From the NCBI RefSeq assembly GCF_026167665.1, contig NZ_CP098740.1:4402001-4466000 (forward strand): a stretch of DNA of 64,000 bases, read 5' to 3'. This stretch comes from Streptomyces drozdowiczii (lineage in GTDB: Bacteria; Actinomycetota; Actinomycetes; Streptomycetales; Streptomycetaceae). Within the stretch, counting starts at the first letter, position 1. Every line of letters begins with the position of its first letter. The notes beneath the pieces are model-generated. The model saw only the letters and a program-made list of their open reading frames with translations, made no database searches and had not been told where the DNA came from. Positions 1 through 9,113 of this stretch are shown one piece after another. The position numbers and the translations under genes are program-made.

Positions 1-299
1 GCGGCTCCTCGCTCACGTACTCCGGTGACACCGGCATCTGCGAGGCCCTGGACGAGCTGGCCGAGGGCACGGACCTCTTCCTCTGCGAGGCGTCCTTCGT
101 GCACGGCAAGGAGGACATCCCGGACCTCCACCTCAACGGCCGCGAGGCCGGCGAGCTGGCGGCCCGGGCGGGCGTCGGCCGCCTGGTGCTCACGCACATC
201 CCGCCGTGGACCGACGCCGAGCGCAACCTCTCCGACGCCCGCGAGGTCTTCACCGGCCCGACGGAACTCGCGGCGCCGGGCGCGGTGTACGAAGTCTGA
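1..299 (+). CDS. MBL-fold metal-dependent hydrolase, C-terminal part
   Basis: The reading frame is open from the left edge (frame starting at base 3) to a TGA at 297-299, so only about the last 98 residues are present. The visible part carries YSGDTG near its start, the CEASF strand and LTHIPPW near the end. These correspond to the later metal-binding and core motifs of metallo-beta-lactamase-fold phosphodiesterase/RNase Z-like proteins. The substrate cannot be told from this fragment. It converges on nagE2, and a strong hairpin lies between them. Confidence 0.75.
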   Translation, partial: GSSLTYSGDTGICEALDELAEGTDLFLCEASFVHGKEDIPDLHLNGREAGELAARAGVGRLVLTHIPPWTDAERNLSDAREVFTGPTELAAPGAVYEV

Positions 300-326
300 G
301 CGGCGCGCTCCTCGTACGCGTACGAC

Positions 327-362
327 GAAGCCCTCACCTTCCGCCGGGAAGGTGAGGGCTTC
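327..362. terminator. Bidirectional terminator between MBL hydrolase and nagE2
   Basis: A perfect 14-bp inverted repeat (GAAGCCCTCACCTT / AAGGTGAGGGCTTC) with an 8-nt loop sits between two convergent genes. It has no T tract, which is usual for high-GC actinomycetes. Confidence 0.8.
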
Positions 363-379
363 GAGCTGTCGGGCCGGAC

Positions 380-1639
380 CTACTTGGTCAGGTCCTCGAT
401 CTCCTCCTCGGGCTCACGGCCCGGGGTGGTGAGGTTGAACTTGGTGATCGCGAAGCGGAAGACCACGTAGTACAGAGCGGCGAAGACAAGACCGATCGGG
501 ATGATCAGCCAGGGCTTCGTGTCGAGCTTCCAGTACAAGGCGTAGTCGATGAGACCGGCCGAGAAGTTGAAGCCCGCGTGGACGCCGAGCGCCCAGGTCA
601 CAGCCAGCGACACGGCGGTGAGGACCGCGTGGATCACGTACAGCAGCGGCGCGATGAACATGAACGAGAACTCGATCGGCTCGGTCACACCGGTGACGAA
701 CGAGGTCAGCGCGAGCGAGACCATCATGCCCATCACGGCCTTGCGGCGCTCGGGGCGAGCGGTGTGCGCGATGGCGATCGCGGCGGCCGGGAGGCCGAAC
801 ATCATGATCGGGAAGAAGCCCGACATGAACATACCGGCAGACGGGTCACCCGCGAGGAAGCGGCCGTAGTCGCCGTGCGCGACCTCGCCGGCGGCGTCGG
901 TGAAGTCACCGAGCTGGAACCAGGCGACGGTGTTCACGAACTGGTGCATGCCGATCGGGATCAGCCCACGGTTGATCAGGCCGAACAGCGCGGCGCCGCC
1001 GGAGCCGAGACCGGTCATCCACTCGCCGAAGTTGGATATGCCGTCACCGATCGGCTCCCAGACCAGGCCGAAGAAGACACCGACGATGACGCCGACGAAC
1101 GCCATGATGATCGGGACCAGGCGGCGGCCGTTGAAGAAGCCGAGCCAGTCGACCAGCTTCTTGCGGTGGTACCGCTGCCACAGGACCGCGGTGAGCAGAC
1201 CCATGATGATGCCGCCGAGGACACCGGGGTCGTTGAACGTCGCGGCGACGTCGACACCCTTGTTGGCCGTCGTGTTGACCACGGCGTCGGTGACGGGGAA
1301 CGCCTGGAGCACCTTGCTGTAGACCAGGAAGCCCACGAGAGCGGCGAGGGCGGTGGAGCCGTCCGCCTTCTTCGCGAAGCCGATGGCCACACCGACGCAG
1401 AACAGGATGGGCAGGGAGCCGGTGATCGCGCTGCCGGCGTTGCCGAAGACAGCTGCGACCTTGTCCCACCCGAGCCCGTCGGCGCCGAACACGTCCGGCT
1501 GGCCGAGGCGGACCATGAGGCCGGCGGCCGGGAGCACCGCGATCGGCAGCTGCAGGCTGCGACCCACCTTCTGCAGGCCCTGGAACAGGCCGGAGCCCCG
1601 CTTCTTCGCGGGGGCCGCCGTAGCGGTGGCCGTACTCAT
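380..1639 (-). CDS. nagE2: N-acetylglucosamine-type PTS permease, EIIC component (NagE2-like)
   Basis: A 419-residue polytopic membrane protein of the glucose/GlcNAc EIIC family. It has many hydrophobic segments, the GVTEPIEFSF signature typical of the phosphotransferase IIC substrate region, and a short cytoplasmic N-terminus. The start is the ATG at 1639 because GGAGGAAG lies just upstream; the longer in-frame extension runs through the promoter. The protein would bring in GlcNAc with phosphorylation using the separate EIIB protein NagF. The neighbourhood nagE2, nagE1, nagF, rph matches the known Streptomyces gene order, which is the main reason for the GlcNAc assignment. Two dre-like palindromes upstream point to control by DasR. 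Confidence 0.88.
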   Translation of the reverse strand: MSTATATAAPAKKRGSGLFQGLQKVGRSLQLPIAVLPAAGLMVRLGQPDVFGADGLGWDKVAAVFGNAGSAITGSLPILFCVGVAIGFAKKADGSTALAALVGFLVYSKVLQAFPVTDAVVNTTANKGVDVAATFNDPGVLGGIIMGLLTAVLWQRYHRKKLVDWLGFFNGRRLVPIIMAFVGVIVGVFFGLVWEPIGDGISNFGEWMTGLGSGGAALFGLINRGLIPIGMHQFVNTVAWFQLGDFTDAAGEVAHGDYGRFLAGDPSAGMFMSGFFPIMMFGLPAAAIAIAHTARPERRKAVMGMMVSLALTSFVTGVTEPIEFSFMFIAPLLYVIHAVLTAVSLAVTWALGVHAGFNFSAGLIDYALYWKLDTKPWLIIPIGLVFAALYYVVFRFAITKFNLTTPGREPEEEIEDLTK

Positions 1640-1724
1640 CAACTTCCTCCAGTAAGCAAGGCGCCGCCGGGGACAGGGGGTTTTGGGTGGGCGACGACTC
1701 GAGAAACGCGTCGCGCGAGCTTCG

Positions 1725-1757
1725 CGTGGTCTGGACCACTGAGTGGTGTAGACCAGT
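1725..1757. promoter_or_regulatory. Two adjacent dre (DasR-responsive) palindromes upstream of nagE2
   Basis: CGTGGTCTGGACCACT (1725-1740) and AGTGGTGTAGACCAGT (1742-1757) both fit the published dre consensus ACTGGTCTAGACCACT. They lie about 90 bp before the nagE2 start. DasR is the GlcN-6-P-responsive GntR repressor of GlcNAc/chitin genes in Streptomyces. Confidence 0.85.
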
Positions 1758-1843
1758 TGTAGCACGGTGAGGGTTAGATAAGGAACCTGCAATTTGCGAC
1801 TACTTCGCAGCAGCTACCGCATACGCACCGTGACATGCGAAAA

Positions 1844-1869
1844 GCCCCCGGACCGCATGGTCCGGGGGC
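1844..1869 (-). terminator. Terminator after nagE1
   Basis: An 11-bp perfect stem (GCCCCCGGACC / GGTCCGGGGGC) with a GCAT loop lies 3' of nagE1. It separates nagE1 from the nagE2 promoter and indicates separate transcripts. A second, weaker hairpin lies at about 1878-1895. Confidence 0.75.
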
Positions 1870-1902
1870 CGCGCTCACAAGGTCAGTGACCTTGCATAAA
1901 GG

Positions 1903-3161
1903 CTACTTGGTGAGGTTCCTCTCGATGTCCTCCTCGACCTCCTCGGGCTCCCGGCCCGGGGTCGGAAGGTTGAACTTGGTGATCGCGAACCGGAAGATCA
2001 CGTAGTAGACGACCGCGAAGCAGGCGCCGATGGGCAGGATCAGCCACGGTTTCGTATCCAGGTGCCAGTTGACGACGTAGTCGATCAGCCCCGCCGAGAA
2101 GCTGAACCCCGCGTGCACCCCCAGCGCCCAGGTGATGCCCATCGACGCACCGGTCAGGAGCGCGTGCACCCCGTACAGCAGCGGCGCGACGAAGAGGAAC
2201 GAGAACTCCAGCGGCTCCGTCACGCCCGTCACGAACGACGTCAGCGCGACCGACAGCATCAACCCGGCGACCTCCTTGCGCCGCTCCGGCCGCGCGGTGT
2301 GCGCGATGGCCAGGGCCGCCGCCGGGAGGCCGAACATCATGATCGGGAAGAAGCCCGAGGTGAACTGCCCGGCCGACGGGTCCCCGGCGAAGAACCGGGA
2401 GATGTCGCCCTGGACCGTGCCGCCGTCGCTGCCGGTGTACTCGCCCGCCTGGAACCAGAAGAACGTGTTCAGGAACTGGTGCATGCCGATCGGGATCAGC
2501 AACCGGTTGGCGAAGCCGAAGATCGCCGCGCCCCAGGCGCCCAGGTTGATCAGCTGCTTGGCGAACCAGGTCAGCGCGTCGCCCACCGGCTGCCACAGCA
2601 GCCCGAACAGCACGCCCAGGATCACGCAGAGGAACGCCATCAGGATCGGGACGAGCCGGCGGCCGTTGAAGAAGCCGAGCCAGTCGACCAGCTTCGTCCG
2701 GTGGTAGCGCTGCCAGACCACGGCCGTCAGCAGGCCGATGATGATCCCGCCCAGCACGCCCGGGTTCTGCGGCACCCCGTCCGGGACGTCCTTGGTCACC
2801 GAGCCGTCCACCGGGAACGCCGTCAGCACCCCCGGTAGACCAGGAAGCCGGCGACGGCGGCGAGCGCGGTCGAGCCGTCCGCCTTCTTCGCGAAGCCGAT
2901 CGCGACGCCGATGCAGAAGAGCAGCGGCAGGCCCAGCTCCCCGTCGAGGATCGCGGTACCGCCGTTGAGCAGGACCTTCGCGAACTTGTCCCAGAAACGT
3001 CCGTGCAGGGAGGAGTCGAAGAGATTGCCGAGGCTGACCAGCAGGCCCGCCGCGGGCAGGACGGCCACCGGCAGCTGCAGGCTCCGGCCGACCTTCTGCA
3101 GGCCCTGGACCGGCCCGTTCCACCACTTCCGCTGCGGTAGCGCGGCCGCGTTCGAACTCAT
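1903..3161 (-). CDS. nagE1: Second GlcNAc-type PTS EIIC (NagE1-like), frame broken at 2829-2833
   Basis: A paralogue of the preceding EIIC, carrying GVTEPLEFSF. The start is ATG at 3161 behind GGGAGGAT. The frame from the start runs to a premature TGA at 2823-2825, while the rest of the protein continues in another frame. The break falls in the codons after FLVYRG at a run of five C (plus strand 2829-2833). A sixth C restores FLVYRG-VLTAFPV and gives 1260 nt, exactly the length of nagE2. This is either a real frameshift or, more likely given the pattern across this window, a homopolymer sequencing error. A dre site sits upstream. Confidence 0.82.
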
Positions 3162-3203
3162 CGGCATCCTCCCGGAACACGCCTGGTTTGGCGGTCGTCG
3201 CAT

Positions 3204-3219
3204 ACTGGTGTAGACCAGT
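3204..3219. promoter_or_regulatory. dre (DasR) palindrome upstream of nagE1
   Basis: ACTGGTGTAGACCAGT is a nearly perfect palindrome matching the dre consensus, 43 bp upstream of the nagE1 start. I see no equally good site before nagF. Confidence 0.85.
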
Positions 3220-3384
3220 CGCGATACGGTGCGGAGCCCGGCCCGGAAGGCGGGGCGCCGGTGATCGTCATCATTGGGGACCGTGCGGTTGCCCGCCCGA
3301 GAAGTTGGGCCAACCGTGCGTTACCGTGACGAAACGGACCCAGGGTGGGCCGTCGCACGCACATGAGGAACCAGGGAGAAGGCC

Positions 3385-3618
3385 ATGGCCAGCAAGGCTG
3401 AGAAGATCGTCGCCGGGCTCGGCGGAATCGAGAACATCGAAGAGGTCGAGGGCTGCATCACGCGCCTGCGCACCGAGGTCGTCGACCCCAGCAAGGTCGA
3501 CGAGGCCGCGCTCAAGGCCGCCGGCGCACACGGCGTCGTGAAGATGGGCACCGCGATCCAGGTCGTCATCGGCACCGACGCGGACCCGATCGCGGCCGAC
3601 ATCGAAGACATGATGTGA
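3385..3618 (+). CDS. nagF: PTS EIIB component for GlcNAc (NagF-like)
   Basis: A 77-residue cytoplasmic protein with the phosphorylated cysteine in VEGCITRLR (Cys24), the hallmark of glucose-family EIIB domains. It is a free-standing EIIB that passes phosphate from EIIA to the sugar bound by the NagE permeases. The length is normal for the stand-alone domain. The start is supported by AGGGAGAAGG. It is divergent from nagE1, and a terminator follows. Confidence 0.9.
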   Translation: MASKAEKIVAGLGGIENIEEVEGCITRLRTEVVDPSKVDEAALKAAGAHGVVKMGTAIQVVIGTDADPIAADIEDMM

Positions 3619-3637
3619 CGACCGCCTGAACCCGCTT

Positions 3638-3672
3638 CCGCAGGCCCCGCCCCACCCGGGCGGGGCCTGCGG
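3638..3672 (+). terminator. Terminator after nagF
   Basis: A 14-bp stem (CCGCAGGCCCCGCC / GGCGGGGCCTGCGG) with a short loop, 20 bp after the nagF stop. Confidence 0.75.
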
Positions 3673-3715
3673 CGTACCGGAAACCGGGGCCCCGTCACCC
3701 GATAGGCTCGGCGCC

Positions 3716-4453
<738 letters not shown>

Positions 4454-4514
4454 GAAGGCGAAGCCGGGAAGGTAAAGAGGCAACCAAGTCCCGCCCAGCG
4501 GCGTCGATACGCAT

Positions 4515-4544
4515 ACGGGCGCACGGGTCGAACCGTGCGCCCGT
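4515..4544 (+). terminator. Terminator after rph
   Basis: A 12-bp perfect stem (ACGGGCGCACGG / CCGTGCGCCCGT) is flanked by a second pairing of GATACGC with GCGTATC. Confidence 0.7.
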
Positions 4545-4576
4545 CCGCGTATCCGCACCCGGGGAGGGACCACACC

Positions 4577-4966
4577 ATGGCCGCGCGCCACCGGCTCCAC
4601 CGCACCGCACTGGCCGTCACCGCCGTACTGATCACCGCCACCGCGGCGGGCTGCGGCGCCCTCGACAAGACGCTCGACTGCGTCCGCACCGCCGACGCCA
4701 TCGCCACCAGCGTCGACAACCTCCGCCAGGCCGTCTCCAACGCCTCCAACGACCCCACCCAGGCGTCCGAGGCCCTGGACCAGATCCAGGAGGAGCTGGG
4801 CAACCTCGGCGACAAGACGGACGACGCCGACCTCTCCAAGGCCGTGGACGACCTCCGCGCCGGTGTCACCAACGTCCGCGACTCCATCGACAAGGGCGAC
4901 GCGACCCCGGACATCACCCCGGTCACCGACGCGGCCGGCGAGATCGCCAAGGTCTGCACCCCGTGA
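4577..4966 (+). CDS. Small putative lipoprotein, helical
   Basis: A 129-residue secreted protein with a basic N-terminus, a hydrophobic stretch and a lipobox-like TAAGC ending at Cys26, so it is probably anchored outside the membrane. The mature part is rich in Asp, Ala and Leu and predicted mostly helical (VDNLRQAV, LDQIQEEL, VDDLRAGV heptad-like stretches). The ATG at 4577 is chosen because GGGGAGGGA precedes it. I do not recognise a named family and no function can be given. Confidence 0.75.
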   Translation: MAARHRLHRTALAVTAVLITATAAGCGALDKTLDCVRTADAIATSVDNLRQAVSNASNDPTQASEALDQIQEELGNLGDKTDDADLSKAVDDLRAGVTNVRDSIDKGDATPDITPVTDAAGEIAKVCTP

Positions 4967-4977
4967 CGCGCCGGTGC

Positions 4978-5001
4978 CCCGGCGGCACGAAGACCGCCGG
5001 G
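4978..5001. terminator. Hairpin between convergent lipoprotein and esterase genes
   Basis: CCCGGCGG (4978-4985) pairs with CCGCCGGG (4994-5001) in the 55-bp gap between two gene ends. Confidence 0.55.
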
Positions 5002-5021
5002 ACACCCGGACCCGGCTCAGC

Positions 5022-6608
5022 TCACGACGAGGCGAGCCGCTTCCAGAACGCGTAGTGGTGGCCCGCCGCGAAGTCCGTCCGGCCGATGTCCCCGGACGCC
5101 AGCCGCTGCACGTACCGCCCGTCGTCCGTGAACCGCCGCCACGCCGGCAGTCCCGGACCGTTCATCCGACCGGTGCTCGCGAACCGGCTCCAATATCCGA
5201 TCGCCGTGTCCGACAACTCCTCCTGAGCCCCGTCGAGCGGCTCGAAGAGCTCGTTCTCGAACAGATACGCGAGGTCGGTCATGTGACCCGTACCCAGTGA
5301 GAAGCTCGCCGGACGCGGCACGCCCCGGAAGTACGGCGCCGACGCCTCGGCGAATTCGTACGCGTACACCGACGTGTGCCGCGCCAGCGCCCGCTGCGTG
5401 TCCAGCGCCGCCGTCGACCACTCCGAGTCCGTGAGCACCGCCGACAGAGCCGCGCCCGGGGCCGGATACCGCTCCACCGGATACTCGGCCAGCACCGCCG
5501 GAGCGTCCGCCCCGAACTGGTTCGTCACCTTCTCCGCGTACCCCTCGGCGGTCAGCGGCCGGCCCGTCATGAGTTCGTCCATACCGGCCAGCCCGCTCAT
5601 CTCGTCACGCGTCGAACCGTGTAGCACCGGCACCCGAGCGAACCGCCCCGCCGCGATCGCCTCCGCCGGCGCCTCCGGCACCACCTCACCGTCCACCACC
5701 GGGCGGTACCCGTCGTGACCGGACGCAGATGCCTCGACCAGATCGGCCGTCGGCAGGGCCCGCAGACGGGAGTCGACATCCTCCGTGCCGTCGCCCAAGG
5801 CCGCCGCGACGACCGCCTCACCCTGATCCTCCGCCTGAGCCCGCGTGAACGAACCGTCCGGCCCCACGCACCCCGCGCTCTGCACGATCGCTTTGTGGAA
5901 CAGCCCCCGCGCGCCCGGTGACACCAGCTGCGCGCACACGCTGTAGCCCCCGCCCGACTGCCCCATCAGCGTCACATTGCCCGGATCCCCGCCGAACGCC
6001 GCCGCGTTGCGCGCCACCCACCGCAGCGCGGCCTGCTGGTCGAGCAGCCCCAGGTTCGCCGGGGCGCGCAGACCGGGCGCCGTCAGGAAACCGAACACCC
6101 CGAGCCGGTAATCGACCGTCACCACCACCGCGCCCTGCCGCGCCGCCGCCAGCTTCGCCGCGCCATAGCTAGCCCCGTCCCCGTACGCGAAGCTCCCGCC
6201 GTGGATCCACACGATCACCGGCCGGGGCCGCGCCGACCGCCCGGCCGGCGTCGTCACATTCAGATACAGGCAGTCCTCGCTGCCCCCGCCCGCGATCGAG
6301 ATGGGCTGATCGGTGGGCTGCGCGCACGCGCTCCGAGGGGCCCGGGCGTCCAGCGTGGCCGACCACGGCCGGACCGCCGCCGGCTTCTTCCACCGGCGCT
6401 CACCGGTCGGCGGCGCCGCGTACGGGATGCCCTGGAACGTCCGCACCGCACCGGTGACCGCCCCCTGCACCGGGCCTTCGGCGGTCACCACCCGGGTGGG
6501 AAGAGGACGCTCCGAGGCGTCGGCGGCCGGTGCCAGGGCGGTCGTGGTGAGTGCCGCGCCGACGACTGCTGCTGCGAGGGCGGTGACACGGGACTTCAGG
6601 GGACTCAT
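5022..6608 (-). CDS. Secreted type-B carboxylesterase
   Basis: A 528-residue alpha/beta hydrolase with an N-terminal signal peptide ending near ADASE (about residues 1-32). It carries GIPYAAPPTGERRW, the conserved SEDCLYLNV motif, the oxyanion WIHGGSF, and the nucleophile elbow GQSGGG with Ser218, all typical of type-B carboxylesterases. It should hydrolyse carboxylic esters outside the cell; the natural substrate is unknown. The start at 6608 is supported by GGAG and by the signal peptide. It is divergent from a TetR gene, which probably regulates it. Confidence 0.9.
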   Translation of the reverse strand: MSPLKSRVTALAAAVVGAALTTTALAPAADASERPLPTRVVTAEGPVQGAVTGAVRTFQGIPYAAPPTGERRWKKPAAVRPWSATLDARAPRSACAQPTDQPISIAGGGSEDCLYLNVTTPAGRSARPRPVIVWIHGGSFAYGDGASYGAAKLAAARQGAVVVTVDYRLGVFGFLTAPGLRAPANLGLLDQQAALRWVARNAAAFGGDPGNVTLMGQSGGGYSVCAQLVSPGARGLFHKAIVQSAGCVGPDGSFTRAQAEDQGEAVVAAALGDGTEDVDSRLRALPTADLVEASASGHDGYRPVVDGEVVPEAPAEAIAAGRFARVPVLHGSTRDEMSGLAGMDELMTGRPLTAEGYAEKVTNQFGADAPAVLAEYPVERYPAPGAALSAVLTDSEWSTAALDTQRALARHTSVYAYEFAEASAPYFRGVPRPASFSLGTGHMTDLAYLFENELFEPLDGAQEELSDTAIGYWSRFASTGRMNGPGLPAWRRFTDDGRYVQRLASGDIGRTDFAAGHHYAFWKRLASS

Positions 6609-6688
6609 GCGGACTCCAGAGCTGGATGTGGTCTTCGGTGCGCGAACAGGACCAACGTAGCGAGGAGTTGGGCGATCGCGCAATACGT

Positions 6689-6709
6689 TTGTATAGATCG
6701 ATCGTGCAA
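6689..6709. promoter_or_regulatory. Candidate operator in the esterase/TetR divergent promoter
   Basis: The sequence TTG-TATA-GATCGATC-GTG-CAA is an imperfect palindrome centred on GATCGATC between the two divergent starts. It is AT-richer than its surroundings. A TetR operator is an inference from position and symmetry only. Confidence 0.35.
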
Positions 6710-6742
6710 GGTGTCCGTACCGGGCGGCTTAGGATGCGGCGC

Positions 6743-7309
6743 ATGGGTATGGGAAACCGGGAAAAGCTGCTGGAAGCGGCCAGGAAGTGCCTCTTCGAGA
6801 AGGGGTACGAACGCACCACCGTCCGCGAACTCGCCTCGGCGGCGGGCGTCAGCATGGCGGCCATCGGCTACCACTTCGGCTCCAAGGAGGCCCTGCTCAA
6901 CCAGGCGCTCTTCGAGGCACTCGACTCCGGGGGCCAGGCGCTGGGCCCGTCGGCGGGGGACGGCGACCTCGGGGCGCTCTGGCAGCGGCTGATCGAGGCG
7001 TTCTCGGCGAACCGGACGTTCTGGCTGGCCAACCTGGAGACGATCCTGCGCGCCCAGCGCGACCCGGAACTCCGCGGGCAGGTCGCCTCAGGGCTGCGGC
7101 AGGGGCGCAGCGGCATGGCGTACGAGGTCACGGGGACGCCGGAGGGCGAGCTGTCCGAGGAGACCGTGCGCACCCTCGGGTCCGTCCAGCTCGCCCTGCT
7201 CGGCGGGCTGATGATGCAGCACATCACCGACCCGGAGTCGGCGCCCACCGCCGACGAGGTGCTGGCCGGCATCCGCGCGCTGGCCGCCCGCCTGCCCGAC
7301 GAGGAGTGA
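6743..7309 (+). CDS. TetR-family transcriptional regulator
   Basis: A 188-residue protein with an N-terminal TetR helix-turn-helix (about residues 5-50: KLLEAARKCLFEKGYERTTV, then GVSMAAIGYHFGSKEALL) and a helical ligand-binding C-terminus. The divergent arrangement with the esterase suggests it represses that gene and itself. Several ATGs lie close together (6734, 6743, 6749); 6743 is a working choice because no strong ribosome-binding site decides between them. Confidence 0.85.
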   Translation: MGMGNREKLLEAARKCLFEKGYERTTVRELASAAGVSMAAIGYHFGSKEALLNQALFEALDSGGQALGPSAGDGDLGALWQRLIEAFSANRTFWLANLETILRAQRDPELRGQVASGLRQGRSGMAYEVTGTPEGELSEETVRTLGSVQLALLGGLMMQHITDPESAPTADEVLAGIRALAARLPDEE

Positions 7310-7334
7310 GGCCGGGTCCGGCGATACTGGACGC

Positions 7335-7937
7335 ATGACCCGCCTCATCCTCGCCACCCGCAACGCCGGGAAGATCACCGAACTCCACGCGATCCTCGCC
7401 GACGCGGGCCTCACGCACGAGCTCGTCGGCGCCGACGCGTATCCGGAGGTCCCCGACGTGAAGGAGACCGGCGTCACCTTCGCGGAGAACGCCCTGCTCA
7501 AGGCCCACGCCCTGGCGCAGGCCACCGGCCACCCCGCGATCGCGGACGACTCCGGCCTCTGCGTGGACGTCCTCGGCGGCGCGCCCGGCATCTTCTCGGC
7601 CCGCTGGGCCGGCACCCACGGCAACGACCGCGCCAACCTGGACCTGCTCCTGGCCCAGCTCGGTGACATCTCCGACCCCCATCGCGGGGCCTACTTCGCC
7701 TGCGCCGCCGCGCTCGCCCTCCCGGACGGCACGGAACGCGTGGTCGAGGGCCGCCTGACGGGCACCCTCCGCCACACCCCCGCCGGCGGCTACGGCTTCG
7801 GCTACGACCCGATCCTCCAGCCCGACGACGAAACCCGCACCTGCGCGGAACTGACCCCGGCCGAAAAGAACGCGATCAGCCACCGGGGGAAGGCGTTCCG
7901 GGCGCTTGTGCCGGTGGTGCGGGAGCTGGTGGGCTGA
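7335..7937 (+). CDS. rdgB: RdgB/HAM1-family non-canonical purine NTP pyrophosphatase
   Basis: A 200-residue house-cleaning enzyme that hydrolyses dITP, XTP and ITP to the monophosphates. Visible motifs are ATRNAGK at residues 7-13, the ADDSGLCVDVLGGAPGIFSARW active-site region in two adjoining parts, and GGYGFGYDPI near residue 155 with SHRGKA at the end. Length is standard. It lies 26 bp after the TetR gene but the two are probably functionally unrelated. Confidence 0.93.
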   Translation: MTRLILATRNAGKITELHAILADAGLTHELVGADAYPEVPDVKETGVTFAENALLKAHALAQATGHPAIADDSGLCVDVLGGAPGIFSARWAGTHGNDRANLDLLLAQLGDISDPHRGAYFACAAALALPDGTERVVEGRLTGTLRHTPAGGYGFGYDPILQPDDETRTCAELTPAEKNAISHRGKAFRALVPVVRELVG

Positions 7938-7952
7938 CGCCTTTTGTGAATG

Positions 7953-7992
7953 CGGCAGGCCCGACTCGCCGCTGAGCGAGTCGGGCCTGCCG
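7953..7992 (+). terminator. Strong terminator between rdgB and tRNA-Leu
   Basis: A 17-bp perfect stem with a 6-nt loop (CGGCAGGCCCGACTCGC paired with its complement). It ends 7 bp before the 3' end of the convergent tRNA gene and may serve both. Confidence 0.8.
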
Positions 7993-7998
7993 AGGGGG

Positions 7999-8082
7999 TA
8001 CGCGAGGAGGGACTCGAACCCTCACGCCGCTAGGGCACTGGTACCTAAAACCAGCCTGTCTAACCAATTCCAGCACTCGCGC
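7999..8082 (-). tRNA. tRNA-Leu(UAG)
   Basis: The minus strand folds as a class II tRNA of about 84 nt. The acceptor GCGCGAG pairs with CTCGCGT. The anticodon stem CTGGT/ACCAG encloses the loop TTTAGGT with anticodon TAG, followed by a long variable arm and the T-loop GGTTCGAGTCC. The 3' CCA is not encoded. It reads CUA leucine codons, rare in such a GC-rich genome. Confidence 0.92.
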
Positions 8083-8125
8083 TTCCCCGGCAGTCTACAA
8101 GGGGAGGTGTCGTCAGCCCGAGGGT

Positions 8126-8956
8126 TTAGGGTGTGCTCGTCTCTTTGGGGCGCCGGTTGCGACACCATGTCTCGGTGAGTGGGTGGCAGTTGGGGCACAG
8201 ATAGCGCAGGTTCTCAGCCCGGTTGTCGAGCCAGTCACCGTTGATGTGGTCGATCTGAAGCGTGCAGGTTTGCTTCATCCACCTGCCCCGGTTGCCACAG
8301 GACGTACAACGGTAGGCGACACCGATCTCCTGGAGGGCGCGGTGAAGCCTCTCCCTGTTCACGCGCGCCGACCCCGGCGGTCTGACAACCAAGGTCGTCG
8401 GCGCGACCGCCTTGGGCTTGGCTGCTTGTTGCGCTGACCAAGGACGACGCCTGAAGTGGCTCGTGTCGAGCTCCAGCCGGAGAACCGCGCGTCGCACGCG
8501 GCGGTGATTCGTGTCTTGGACCTCAAGGCCGAGCGCGCGCATGACGTCCGCGTAGCTTGTTGCGTCCGGAATGGCTTTCCTCAGCGCTGCTTCCGGGATG
8601 GCAAGGCGTGCCCTCCGGAAGTGCGAGGTGTCGATGCCTCGTCTGCGGAGCAGGGCAGCCAGAGCCGAGCGCGACTGGCTGTCGTCGCTCATTTCCAGGT
8701 TTCTGGCCACCCCGCGCACGCTGTCGGCGGTCAGTGCTGCGGCCCGTAGTTCCTCCGTGGTGAAGATCAGGTCCAGCTGTGGGCGGTTCATGCCGGGGAA
8801 GTGGCTGACATCGATGCCCGCCGCCGTGATGCGGCGGCCTATGTGAGACAGCGTGCCGGTCGCCGGTGGTGCCCCGAGTTTGACCACGACCTCACGTAGC
8901 GACGAGGACGATGCGACGGCCTCGGCGAGTCGTTGCCGCTCGTACACGTCAGACAT
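8126..8956 (-). CDS. HNH endonuclease with IDxSHF repeats
   Basis: A 276-residue protein. The C-terminal 80 residues form an HNH nuclease: CTSCGNRG, then LQIDHINGDWLDNR, ENLRYLCPNCHP, with paired CxxC zinc sites. The N-terminal two thirds contain a motif repeated three times (GIDVSHF, GIDTSHF, ELDTSHF), probably a tandem DNA-binding module. It resembles free-standing homing-type HNH genes. The neighbouring tRNA gene and a somewhat lower GC content than the flanks suggest acquired DNA, but no integrase or attachment repeat is visible. Confidence 0.85.
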   Translation of the reverse strand: MSDVYERQRLAEAVASSSSLREVVVKLGAPPATGTLSHIGRRITAAGIDVSHFPGMNRPQLDLIFTTEELRAAALTADSVRGVARNLEMSDDSQSRSALAALLRRRGIDTSHFRRARLAIPEAALRKAIPDATSYADVMRALGLEVQDTNHRRVRRAVLRLELDTSHFRRRPWSAQQAAKPKAVAPTTLVVRPPGSARVNRERLHRALQEIGVAYRCTSCGNRGRWMKQTCTLQIDHINGDWLDNRAENLRYLCPNCHPLTETWCRNRRPKETSTP

Positions 8957-9063
8957 GTTCCTGCCCCACCTCAGAACCGCATCCGGCCGCTCGTTCGCGG
9001 CCTCGTACGGAGTAACGAACCGACTATCGGAGCGTCACGTCCGATATCCGACAAGATGCGGAA

Positions 9064-9100
9064 CGGCCCGTACCGCTTCGTGGAGAAGCTGTACGGGCCG
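9064..9100 (-). terminator. Terminator after the MHS transporter
   Basis: CGGCCCGTAC (9064-9073) pairs with GTACGGGCCG (9091-9100), with an inner CTTC/GAAG pairing, just 3' of the transporter stop. Confidence 0.75.
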
Positions 9101-9113
9101 CGGAGGGAGAGGG

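Noticed and set aside
7999..8956. An integrated mobile element at tRNA-Leu
   Set aside because: Only an HNH gene adjoins the tRNA; I see no integrase, excisionase or direct repeat of the tRNA 3' end.
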